Assembly (NCBI RefSeq): GCF_003399765.1 | Contig: NZ_NFZV01000016.1 | Location: 48,707 to 112,706 of the forward strand | Length of the DNA stretch: 64,000 nucleotides | Source: Alkalilimnicola ehrlichii | GTDB taxonomy: Bacteria > Pseudomonadota > Gammaproteobacteria > Nitrococcales > AK92 | Direction: 5' to 3' | Shown: positions 19,663 through 26,062 of the stretch, piece by piece | How the letters are laid out: the number at the start of each line of letters is the position of its first letter | Position numbering within the stretch: the first letter of the stretch is position 1 | The notes under the pieces: model-generated | Seen by the model: only the letters and a program-made list of their open reading frames with translations | Databases searched by the model: none | Told to the model about the DNA's origin: nothing | Position numbers and translations under genes: made by a program

Positions 19663-20583
19663 TTAGGCGACAATGGCTAGCCGGGAGGCCAACCTATCGG
19701 CCTGCTCAGCGAATTTCTTCGCATTGGACTTCCGCAACTGCGCCAGATTGTGCAGCTTCCAACGGATGCCCGGCAGTTGCTCAAGGTGCGTAACGCCCAT
19801 CAACGGCCAATCCGGCTCGCCGGAAACCAGCGAAAGCAGGAATTGCCTTTCGTTCTCATCCAGCCCTTCCGGAAGTTCGCGCATCAAGCGCTCGCGTGTG
19901 GCAAGCAAGGCATCGAGCGGTACTGGTTCGGCGGTCATGCCCTCGAAGTTGCGCCGGTAGTCATGCCGGATATCCCGCAGTTGCGGAAACAGCACCTCGT
20001 GCACGGGCCGGTTGTGACTGACCAGGTAAACGACGAAGGCACGCCGGATACCGGGCGTGATGCCCTCGTGCTCGAAGAGCTGCATCACGTCAAACAAATC
20101 GCGCGGATGCTGTCGGTCCAATGCGGCGACCAGCTTGCCGCCATAGAGATCCTCCAGCGACACCACCGGAATATCCAGATCGGCCATCAAGACATCGCGA
20201 GCAATGGGCGCCAGAGAAGCTTGACGCACAGGTTGCACAGTACCGCGCAGCACGAAGTTCGCCTCGATCTTGACCTCAATGCGGTCTCGGCGCACGAGGA
20301 GCTTGGTTTCTCCCGCTTCGGCGATCGGTGCGTACGTCTGGAATCCGCGCTTATTCAAGCGTTCGGCGGCCTGCCGGATGGCGTCGTTAATACGTGTCAG
20401 CGCCTGGTCACGCGGCAGAGTATGGTCGGTGAAGACCAGATCGATATCCACTGACAGGCGCGGCATGTCGCGCACGAACAGGTTGATCGCCGTGCCGCCT
20501 TTGAGTGCAAAGGTACCATCCACAAATACCAGCGGCGCAACTTGCGTCAGCAGACGCGCGGTGTCGAGATAGACCGGGTTCAT
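19663..20583 (-). CDS. abiEii: AbiEii toxin, nucleotidyltransferase
   Basis: This 306-residue protein is the toxin of a type IV toxin-antitoxin system known from phage abortive infection. The nucleotidyltransferase motif is FALKGGTAINLF followed by RLSVDIDLVF, which supplies the catalytic acidic pair. Further family motifs are VSLEDLYGGKLVAALDRQHPRDLFDV (with the conserved Lys and Asp) and RIEVKIEANF. Such toxins transfer nucleotides to tRNA acceptor stems. The start overlaps the antitoxin stop by 4 bases (ATGA), as usual for this pair. Confidence 0.92.
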   Translation of the reverse strand: MNPVYLDTARLLTQVAPLVFVDGTFALKGGTAINLFVRDMPRLSVDIDLVFTDHTLPRDQALTRINDAIRQAAERLNKRGFQTYAPIAEAGETKLLVRRDRIEVKIEANFVLRGTVQPVRQASLAPIARDVLMADLDIPVVSLEDLYGGKLVAALDRQHPRDLFDVMQLFEHEGITPGIRRAFVVYLVSHNRPVHEVLFPQLRDIRHDYRRNFEGMTAEPVPLDALLATRERLMRELPEGLDENERQFLLSLVSGEPDWPLMGVTHLEQLPGIRWKLHNLAQLRKSNAKKFAEQADRLASRLAIVA

Positions 20584-21317
20584 GGCTTGAGCACCAGCAG
20601 GCCGTCGCCGGACCGGGACACCCAGGGGCGGTTACTGCCCGTCGGCAGTTCGTCAGGGTCAAGTTTGGCGGCCCAAGGCAAAGAACTTTCGCGACCAAGC
20701 TGGAGACACAGCCGGACAGTCTTGACACTCTTGCAGTGTTGCAGCAGCTCACGAAGCACATCGGCGCGCAGGCTGTAGGCGCTCTCGATGAGCTCCCCGG
20801 CCTCCTGCAACGACTGGCGTACCCCAACTTCGCTCAACAGCTCCAGGAGCGCCCTTTCCGGCGACGAGACCTGCGGCGCCCCGCTGCGCTTCTCGAATGG
20901 ACTGACGTGCAGCAAAGCGTCAGGATGTTCGTCAAAGAGGCGCTTGCGGTGGTACTCGGCCGGAAAGCGCTCGGTGAACCAACCTGGCAGATGCCCAGGA
21001 GCCCAGCCATACAGTTGCAACACGGGCTGTTGCGATACGTACTGGCGTACGCCATACCAGTCGAGGGCTGTCTTGCCGCCGACATGCAAGCCAACAAGCT
21101 TGCGTTGCAGCAGCAGAAGGCTGGGATGCAACGCCAACGTGTCGTTAGGACGGCAATACACGCCGCGTGCGAGCCGCATGAGCCAGCCCGACCGGACATA
21201 GTAGACCGCCAAGTCCGCGGAAATGCCCAATGCAGCCAGGTCTTCTGACATCAACGGCGCCCCTGGTGTCGACCGGGTATAGAGCGCATTTAGTTTACTT
21301 CTGTTAATCGTAGTCAT
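20580..21317 (-). CDS. abiEi: AbiEi antitoxin, winged-helix autoregulator
   Basis: This is a 245-residue protein. The N-terminal winged-helix part reads LMSEDLAALGISADLAVYYVRSGWLMRLARGVYCRP, close to the AbiEi DNA-binding domain. The C-terminal part (SSPERALLELLSEVG, SLRADVLRELLQHC) matches the antitoxin domain that counters AbiEii. The start codon is enclosed by a perfect inverted repeat, consistent with the known autorepression of abiE operons. Confidence 0.92.
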   Translation of the reverse strand: MTTINRSKLNALYTRSTPGAPLMSEDLAALGISADLAVYYVRSGWLMRLARGVYCRPNDTLALHPSLLLLQRKLVGLHVGGKTALDWYGVRQYVSQQPVLQLYGWAPGHLPGWFTERFPAEYHRKRLFDEHPDALLHVSPFEKRSGAPQVSSPERALLELLSEVGVRQSLQEAGELIESAYSLRADVLRELLQHCKSVKTVRLCLQLGRESSLPWAAKLDPDELPTGSNRPWVSRSGDGLLVLKP

Positions 21318-21328
21318 ACCACGATTAA
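21304..21328. promoter_or_regulatory. Inverted-repeat operator around the abiEi start codon
   Basis: TTAATCGT (21304-21311) and ACGATTAA (21321-21328) form a perfect 8-bp inverted repeat with a 9-base spacer. The abiEi ATG lies inside the spacer. A bound AbiEi dimer here would block initiation. No good Shine-Dalgarno sequence precedes the ATG, so the mRNA may be close to leaderless. Confidence 0.7.
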
Positions 21329-21504
21329 TACACCTTTTCCAAAATCAAGTCTATTTAACTTAGACACAAATGTCGTAGCTAAGACACGATAATAATAACT
21401 TTTCCCAAAAGCCAAGCCCGCTCCCTATCCCGCCGGGCGAGAAGAAACCGAATTACCATGCTCTCCTCAGCCGAAATCCGTCCGGGGCCATGAGCGCCTT
21501 CGGC

Positions 21505-21606
21505 ATGGGCGATTTCTACGAGTTGTTCTACGGGGACACGCGGCGTGCGGCAGACTTGCTCGACATCACCCTGACCCAGAAGTGGCGAGTCGGTGGCCAT
21601 CTGTGA
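21505..21606 (+). pseudogene. mutS N-terminal fragment
   Basis: A 33-codon frame reads [18 protein letters not shown] then [10 protein letters not shown] before a stop. The first part is the highly conserved MutS mismatch-binding motif region (MGDFYELF...DA...A..LLDITLT). Nothing before or after it resembles MutS, so this is an isolated DNA scrap about 85 bases long between abiE and the integron cassettes. Confidence 0.7.
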
Positions 21607-21669
21607 GCAGATCGGTGATCCAAGTACTGCGAAAGGGCCGGTGGAGCGCAAGGTGGTGCGTATCGTCCG

Positions 21670-21992
21670 CCTCGGTCACATCCAGCTCGCCGGCAGCCGG
21701 GCAAGCGCTTTGGTCACGTCCAACAAACGCTGCACTTTGGAAGCTAAATAATCGAGGCCTTTTTGGGTAACGTTGAAGTCCAGGTGGTAGCGGGCGGCAA
21801 TCGGTCCTTAACGGGTAAGTCTTTCGGTTCGATCAGCGGGCCGATGTTGCTGCCTATCAACACGCGCCCCTCACGCTTGATGTCGAGGAAGAAATACCGG
21901 CCTTCCCACAGGCTTTGATTCACGTGGCTAAGGCGATGAACAATCGGCCGGACCGACGCCGAGAAGTTCTGCGCGTTCGTGCCCAGTACGGC
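21670..21992 (-). pseudogene. Internally deleted copy of the nucleotidyltransferase-HEPN gene
   Basis: On the minus strand this reads NAQNFSASVRPIVHRLSHVN, then LWEGRYFFLDIKREGR and IEPKDLPVKDRL, nearly identical to the intact gene at 26063-26938. It then jumps to the 3' end with about 300 bases deleted, the frame lost and the tail decayed. The 5' third, including the GSYARG catalytic motif, is missing and replaced by the start of an unrelated VOC gene. Confidence 0.8.
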
Positions 21993-22058
21993 ATCGCCTG
22001 ATCAATATCGCGGACGACGAAAGCGATCTGGCGTATCTCCCCGAACAGCCGACTCATT
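21987..22058 (-). pseudogene. 5' fragment of a VOC/glyoxalase-family cassette gene
   Basis: The frame starting at the ATG of 22058 reads MSRLFGEIRQIAFVVRDIDQ followed by AMPYW, the first beta strand and helix of a VOC-superfamily protein. It then runs into the nucleotidyltransferase-HEPN remnant. The ATG lies about 40 bases downstream (minus strand) of attC site A, the expected position for the next integron cassette gene. Confidence 0.6.
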
Positions 22059-22098
22059 ATTCTTCCTTCAGTGGCCACCGCAGACATTCATTCTTCAT

Positions 22099-22165
22099 GC
22101 ATAACGCGGTGTTGAGCCGACGGCCCGCCGCAGGTGGGCCGGTCGGCTCGAACGCCTGGTTATGC
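22099..22165 (-). other. attC: attC recombination site A (integron cassette)
   Basis: This is a 67-base imperfect palindrome. The outer boxes are GCATAAC and GTTATGC. The inner boxes are GAGCCGAC and GTCGGCTC, offset by one unpaired base, which is the asymmetry that sets attC polarity. The stop codon of the toxin gene (22160-22162) falls inside the outer box, as is common for cassette genes. The site follows the minus-strand gene, as it should in an intact cassette. Confidence 0.8.
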
Positions 22166-22456
22166 TCTTCGCTGCCACCGCTCTGGGTGACGACTGCCAT
22201 GCATGACGGCTAGCACGATGACCATTGTTTCGTGTATTCGGTAGTAGATGCCGAAGGGGAACTTATGGATCAGCGCTCGCCGGGTGTTGCGGTGGATGAC
22301 GGGATAAAGATCCGGCTGCTCGCCAATGCCCTACAGCGTGCGAAGCACTTCGTCGAGAAACTGCTGGCCAAGCCCCTCGCGTTGACGTTCATACCACCGT
22401 GCAGCCTCTTCGACGTCGCGCTCCGCCTCGCGACGCAACCGGACGTCAAAGCTCAT
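22160..22456 (-). pseudogene. RelE/ParE-family toxin with an in-frame nonsense codon
   Basis: The frame reads MSFDVRLRREAERDVEEAAR, WYERQREGLGQQFLDEVL, RTL and then TAG at codon 42 (22331-22333). It continues without interruption as GIGEQPDLYPVIH, IHKFPFGIYYRIHE, VIVLAVMHGSRHPERW to a normal stop. This is a complete RelE/ParE toxin of 98 codons except for the stop. The expected residue there is Glu or Arg, so a single substitution (GAG to TAG) explains it. The start overlaps the antitoxin stop (ATGA). Confidence 0.85.
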
Positions 22457-22662
22457 AGCCGCTTGCGGATCCCTGCAAGCACGTCCGCGGCGGGCCGACC
22501 AAGGTCACCATCCGCTTCGAAGGTATCAAGGCGCCGGTCCAGCTCGGCGCGCTGCTCATCGGTAAGCGGCAGTGCCGCTTGGTCAGCCGCGATGCTGTCC
22601 CACAGCTCTTCGACAAGCCGTATACGTTGCTCGATACTCAGATCTCGTAGGGTAGGATTCAT
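22453..22662 (-). CDS. Antitoxin of a RelE/ParE-type module
   Basis: This 69-residue protein reads LRDLSIEQRIRLVEELWDSI, followed by LTDEQRAELDRRLDTFEAD. That is the pattern of the putative addiction module component family (TIGR02574/PF09720). These small antitoxins pair with a RelE/ParE toxin encoded just downstream, as here. It lies at the 5' side of an integron cassette ending in attC site A. The toxin carries a nonsense codon, so the antitoxin is probably now free of its partner. Confidence 0.85.
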   Translation of the reverse strand: MNPTLRDLSIEQRIRLVEELWDSIAADQAALPLTDEQRAELDRRLDTFEADGDLGRPAADVLAGIRKRL

Positions 22663-22741
22663 ACGCGCCTCCTAGTTAATCCTACAATAGCTCGACAGAA
22701 GCGAAGTGGGAACATAACGCAGGACAAACTGGAGCCGAACA

Positions 22742-22801
22742 GGGTCAGTTCTCACATTGCCACATCACACATCAGGAGTGTTGGATTGTGAGAACTGACC
22801 C
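22742..22801. repeat. 60-base REP/MITE-like hairpin element
   Basis: The perfect 15-bp arms GGGTCAGTTCTCACA (22742-22756) and TGTGAGAACTGACCC (22787-22801) enclose a 30-base centre. Such GGGTCAGTTCTCACA ends resemble sequences I associate with REP-type or IS200-like mobile hairpins. No transposase is next to it. It lies inside a cassette, upstream of the antitoxin gene. Confidence 0.6.
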
Positions 22802-22927
22802 CGAGTTACGGGCCTCCTCCAGACCCCGCCTCACGACAACGCCCTTGCCCTTCTCCTAGCCTTCGGCTCTGCGATTACCTGGCAAGAGGACTTCCACATC
22901 TCTAGTTCCGTGCCATGCTCGGCACAC

Positions 22928-22983
22928 ACGTCAAAGCTGAGCCGCGCCAGCTTGCTGGTGTCGGCTCAAGCGGCTTGTTGGGC
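22928..22983 (-). other. attC: attC recombination site B (one degenerate end)
   Basis: On the minus strand the site starts with GCCCAAC directly after the stop of the upstream cassette gene. It carries the inner box pair GAGCCGAC and GCGGCTC. The distal core box is degenerate (around 22928-22936), with no clean GTTRRRY. The position between two cassette genes supports the call. Confidence 0.65.
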
Positions 22984-23694
22984 TCACCTCAACAACACCG
23001 ACACGACCAGCGAAGCAACTACTGACACTGCTATACCAACAATCACGACCCAGCGGACCTTCTCATCTAACTCATAGCGACCTTGGCCTTGACCTAACGC
23101 GAAGACTGCTATCGGGAAGAACCGCGTACGCAACATGTTGAGTATCCACACAAGAGCCGCAAGGCCCGCAAACACTGCTATGACGGCGGCTGTAACAAGA
23201 ATAGCGCGCCCGACTTCCACTGGCTGTGATTCGCCGGAGCCGCCGCTTACCGTGAGGTTTAGGACTGTGAACGCGAAGAACACGACGGCCAAGACTAAAT
23301 AAAAAAAGTCGATGCGGGAAATCGGGGAGTACCACGGTTTGATGCCATCGAAAACCTCACCTAGGGTGTTCTTCGCCGAAACGACAACATCTTCAGGGCC
23401 GTCTATGGAGACCACAATGGACGATGAATACCGCGCGCCGAGGGTTATAGACGCGCGACGCTCAAACTCCTCGTCGCGAGCGCTAAACGTCAGCGAATTA
23501 ACCGAGCGTGCGCGAGGATTTTCATAACTAGTCAGCTGATCACGAGAAGTAAAGGTCCGCTGAATACCATCTGCACACGATGCTTCTGCCGTAGTCGGCC
23601 CACAGGCCTGCTCAAGAATATCCCACAGCCGGCCCGCGTACTTGGGACAAAGAACAAAAGCATGTTTTTCTTCAAATTTTGCTGAAACCGTCAT
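22984..23694 (-). CDS. Integron cassette protein with membrane segments, unknown
   Basis: This is a 236-residue protein starting MTVSAKFEEKHAFVLCPKYA, with an AGGAAGG ribosome binding site 6 bases upstream. The first 130 residues are soluble. Three hydrophobic segments follow: FFYLVLAVVFFAFTVLNLTV, ILVTAAVIAVFAGLAALVWIL and VVIVGIAVSVVASLVVSVLL. I recognise no family. The soluble domain (ITLGARYSSSIVVSIDGPED) probably faces the cytoplasm. The gene sits between attC C (upstream) and attC B (at its stop), a complete single-gene cassette. The longer frame to 23751 runs into attC and is not used. Confidence 0.75.
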   Translation of the reverse strand: MTVSAKFEEKHAFVLCPKYAGRLWDILEQACGPTTAEASCADGIQRTFTSRDQLTSYENPRARSVNSLTFSARDEEFERRASITLGARYSSSIVVSIDGPEDVVVSAKNTLGEVFDGIKPWYSPISRIDFFYLVLAVVFFAFTVLNLTVSGGSGESQPVEVGRAILVTAAVIAVFAGLAALVWILNMLRTRFFPIAVFALGQGQGRYELDEKVRWVVIVGIAVSVVASLVVSVLLR

Positions 23695-23706
23695 TATATC
23701 CTTCCT

Positions 23707-23769
23707 ACCCAACGCCAGCCACGAGCCGTGGCTGCGAAGCAGCCGTCGCACTCCAGGGCTTTGTTAGGC
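23707..23769 (-). other. attC: attC recombination site C
   Basis: The outer boxes are GCCTAAC and GTTGGGT on the minus strand, both fitting RYYYAAC / GTTRRRY, 63 bases apart. The inner region is an imperfect palindrome around CGGCTGC / GCAGCC. It follows the stop of the 371-codon cassette gene and immediately precedes the next cassette gene on the minus strand. Confidence 0.75.
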
Positions 23770-23801
23770 CTCTTGGTTCTGCTGTTCTTCATAACCCGAG
23801 G

Positions 23802-24913
23802 TCACTCTGGCAAAACCTTCAGAAGTTGCTCCTCAAGATGGGCAACGGCTCCGTCGATTCTCTCTAACAACTGATCGACTTCACCGTAGCCCACCTGCTT
23901 TCTATGCAGAAGCACGTCCAAGGCCATACGATCTATGCTACGCCAGTAAGCTGAGGCCTCAAGCTCGGGCTCGCGAGAGAATGCTAGGACCTTCATCGTT
24001 GAGCCTTCCCTCGGGACAGAATGAATGTCCCTCGAAATCCGGTAGAGCTTGATGTCATTGGTCCCCACCCAGTTGTCTACCGCGAGTTCGAGGTTGCCGA
24101 CTTTTAGAGTCGTACCAAGGTCTTCCGAGAGGTTAGCGCCGCTGAGCCAATGCAAGTCCATAGCGCCGTTGAAAGCGAACTGTTTGCACTTGCTTAAGCT
24201 GCCCTGCAGCTTCTCGTGAAGTTTTCCTTTATGTCCTTTCTCCCCACGCGTACGCGCTCGGGAAGTCGATTAATTTCGCCATCCGTCAGGTCCCAGAAGG
24301 CGTACTTCGCTATCTCAAGCTCAAACGCGCTGACGATGCCAAGCATTCCGATGATGCTGTGGAGGTAAGCTTCGAACTTCGCCTCGGGGCTCAAGGACGA
24401 ATAAGTTCGATTTATGCTCTGCATTTGTAAGAGAGCGACATACGCCCCGCCGTAGGTGCATCTGGCTCCTTCATTAAGCTCGGAAAACTCGACCTTTCTT
24501 TCGGTCGACGACCCGTCATACGCCCTGTGGGTAGCCTCTATGTCGTCCTTGTGGCCCGGCCAGAAGACAGCGCAGAACCGCTCGTACGCCAGTTTGGCGC
24601 CCCCAACTCGGCAATCTGGCATCTCATTAACGCCAATGGCAGAGAGAGCGACCGGCGCGCTTTGCAGGATCTGAACGAGAGGAAGAAGCCCAACCTCTTC
24701 GGCGTCTCGCAATGTCGGCTCAGGCGGCAGCTGCTCCATCCTTTGGAGCGAGCAATTATCGAGGTTGATTTGAGCCACACGCCCGGTCGTCAGTAGGCTG
24801 GCCGCGTACTCCGGCGTAAGTGTCCGATGGACCTCTTCAGGATGACGGCAAGGCTTTATGAAGCGTATTTCTTTGTTCTCTGGCAATGAAAGCACTCCGT
24901 GAGGCGATGTCAT
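23802..24913 (-). CDS. Integron cassette protein of about 370 residues, unknown (one apparent frameshift)
   Basis: Two adjacent frames fit one gene. The first starts MTSPHGVLSLPENKEIRFIK and ends near LPERVR. The second continues as GEKGHKGKLHEKLQGSLSK, NGAMDLHWLSGANL, to LLERIDGAVAHLEEQLLKVL. The switch is at CCCC 24242-24245 and needs one restored base. No family is recognised. Helical, Tyr/Phe-rich stretches (FEAYLHSIIGMLGIVSAFEL) and a C-terminal coiled-coil-like helix are visible. No transmembrane segment is seen. The start lies 7 bases inside the cassette, directly after attC D, with no Shine-Dalgarno sequence. A start further inside is possible. Confidence 0.65.
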
Positions 24914-24919
24914 CGAAGG

Positions 24920-25003
24920 GCCTAACGCTGCCAACACGCGCAGCTTTGGAGTGGAGGCGAAGCCGCAACGGAAAAGCTGTCGCCGTGCTTGGCTTGGTTA
25001 GCG
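24920..25003 (-). other. attC: attC recombination site D
   Basis: On the minus strand the outer boxes are GCGCTAAC and GTTAGGC (a perfect GTTRRRY core), 84 bases apart. The arms around AAGCACGGCGACAGCTT and AAGCTGCGCGTGTT form the imperfect inner palindrome. The site lies 10 bases beyond the stop of the 25014-25361 gene, as expected for a cassette end. Confidence 0.75.
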
Positions 25004-25013
25004 CAGCCCATAT

Positions 25014-25361
25014 TCACAGCTCAAGTTTGCCAATCTTCTTCTCCAGTGCCTGAATATCTTTTAACCAGTCGTCTGGAGAGTGTAGATTGTTGTGCTCTCT
25101 GTACTTTAGAAACCCATCTCTGGCAGCCTTGTATGCTTCCAGTGCACTATCTTCCTCACCTACTTTCTCGTAAGCTGCCCCCATCTCTTTAAAGAACAAC
25201 GGCGTCATGATCTGAATAAATTTGGCCGATCTATCTAAGCCTATGATTTCCTTGCATAGACCTATAACTTGCTCATAGGCCTTTGAACGCTTCGCTTCTT
25301 TTAGGTTTTTTCGAAGCTCCTGCCATTGGTCAAACTTCTCCTGGTCAAATTTAACTGCCAC
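25014..25361 (-). CDS. TPR-like small cassette protein, unknown
   Basis: This is a 115-residue helical protein with a GTG start, reading VAVKFDQEKFDQWQELRKNL. The centre, AAYEKVGEEDSALEAYKAAR, looks like one tetratricopeptide repeat. A second weaker helix pair (AKRSKAYEQVIGLCKEIIG) precedes it. This suggests a protein-binding scaffold; no specific function is visible. Base composition is visibly more AT-rich than the flanking genes. It is the last gene of the first cassette, followed by attC D. Confidence 0.65.
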   Translation of the reverse strand: MAVKFDQEKFDQWQELRKNLKEAKRSKAYEQVIGLCKEIIGLDRSAKFIQIMTPLFFKEMGAAYEKVGEEDSALEAYKAARDGFLKYREHNNLHSPDDWLKDIQALEKKIGKLEL

Positions 25362-25420
25362 ATGCTTCAGCCCAGTTTGTAATCAGAACACTACCATCTA
25401 TATGGCAGACCTCGGCGGCA

Positions 25421-25612
25421 TTAAATCCTTTTATCATAGGGCTTAAGGTTGCCGCTTTCCTCTCGGATCTTGTACTGACGGCGGATCATCTCTTTGCCTT
25501 CTTCTAGCGATATCCCGAGTTCTGCACAGTGACCAGGCAAAATGGATTCACCGCCTCCGTCTCGATATGCTAAGTAAACGCTCTCTTCAGTCGTCAATTC
25601 AATATCTGGCAT
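25421..25612 (-). CDS. Small protein at head of first integron cassette, unknown
   Basis: This 63-residue hydrophilic protein starts MPDIELTTEESVYLAYRDGG and ends ESGNLKPYDKRI. A good ribosome binding site (GGTAAGGAC) precedes the ATG. It is the first gene after the attI-type region. A 59-base gap without an attC separates it from the 115-residue gene, so both would travel in one cassette. No family is recognised, and the composition is AT-rich compared with the core genes. Confidence 0.6.
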   Translation of the reverse strand: MPDIELTTEESVYLAYRDGGGESILPGHCAELGISLEEGKEMIRRQYKIREESGNLKPYDKRI

Positions 25613-25815
25613 TGTCCTTACCCTCAGCTCGATATAGCTCGTTAACAGTGATTAGGCAGTGCGCTTTATCATTGCAAAAACCGCGCGCTTCATGATTCCG
25701 CGCTTTTGTTGCCACAACGCCCTACTTATATTTTTTGATTACCAACACTTTAGCGAACTTCCGCGCTCAGCACCATGTGTTCGGCTGACGGCTATGATTC
25801 GCGCCAATAATAATA
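25613..25815. other. attI-type interval between intI remnant and first cassette
   Basis: This is the only non-coding space between the plus-strand intI remnant and the minus-strand cassette array, where attI and the cassette promoter belong. A core-like GTTAACG on the minus strand (25640-25646) lies 28 bases before the first cassette gene and could be the crossover point. A GC-rich hairpin (GCAAAAACCGCGCGC / GCGCTTTTGTTGC, imperfect) lies at about 25674-25713. attI sites vary too much between integrons for sequence-only proof. Confidence 0.45.
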
Positions 25816-25831
25816 CTGTACATTCAGATAG
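25816..25831 (+). promoter_or_regulatory. LexA-box-like site in the intI promoter
   Basis: CTGTACATTCAGATAG matches the LexA consensus CTGT-N8-ACAG except for one base in the right half. The left half TACTGTA is perfect. It lies 24 bases before the intI ATG, where integron integrase promoters commonly carry a LexA site. Confidence 0.6.
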
Positions 25832-25854
25832 CCACTAAAACAGGAAGCATAGAA

Positions 25855-25995
25855 ATGGCAAGGAAGGCACAGCCGCGTCTGCAAGATCAAGTTCGCGCTG
25901 TGATGCGCGTCCATCGCTATCGCATTCGCACAGAAAAGACGGACTGGTGGGATTCGTTACTTCATACGCTTTCGTAACAGGAGGCACTCCAAAGC
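25855..25995 (+). pseudogene. intI: Integron integrase intI, 5' remnant
   Basis: From the ATG at 25855 (ribosome binding site CAGGAAG) the frame reads MARKAQPRLQDQVRAVMRVH then RYRIRTEKTDWW before derailing to a stop at 25975. In the next frame the expected continuation appears: IRYFIRFRNRRHS. This is the N-terminal SAM-like domain of integron integrases (LLDQVR.....HYSIRTE..Y..WI..FI.FH..RHP). The catalytic tyrosine-recombinase domain is gone. The orientation, divergent from the cassette array, is the canonical integron layout. Confidence 0.75.
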
Positions 25996-26062
25996 GTTCC
26001 AGAGCGAGTGGGCAGCCAGTCGCTTCAGTTCTCTTCACGCCTCCAGCGAGGCTGGCCCACGC

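Noticed and set aside
25835..26038. 67-residue minus-strand frame opposite the intI remnant
   Set aside because: The plus strand in this place encodes recognisable integrase sequence; the minus frame has no similarity to a family and no ribosome binding site.
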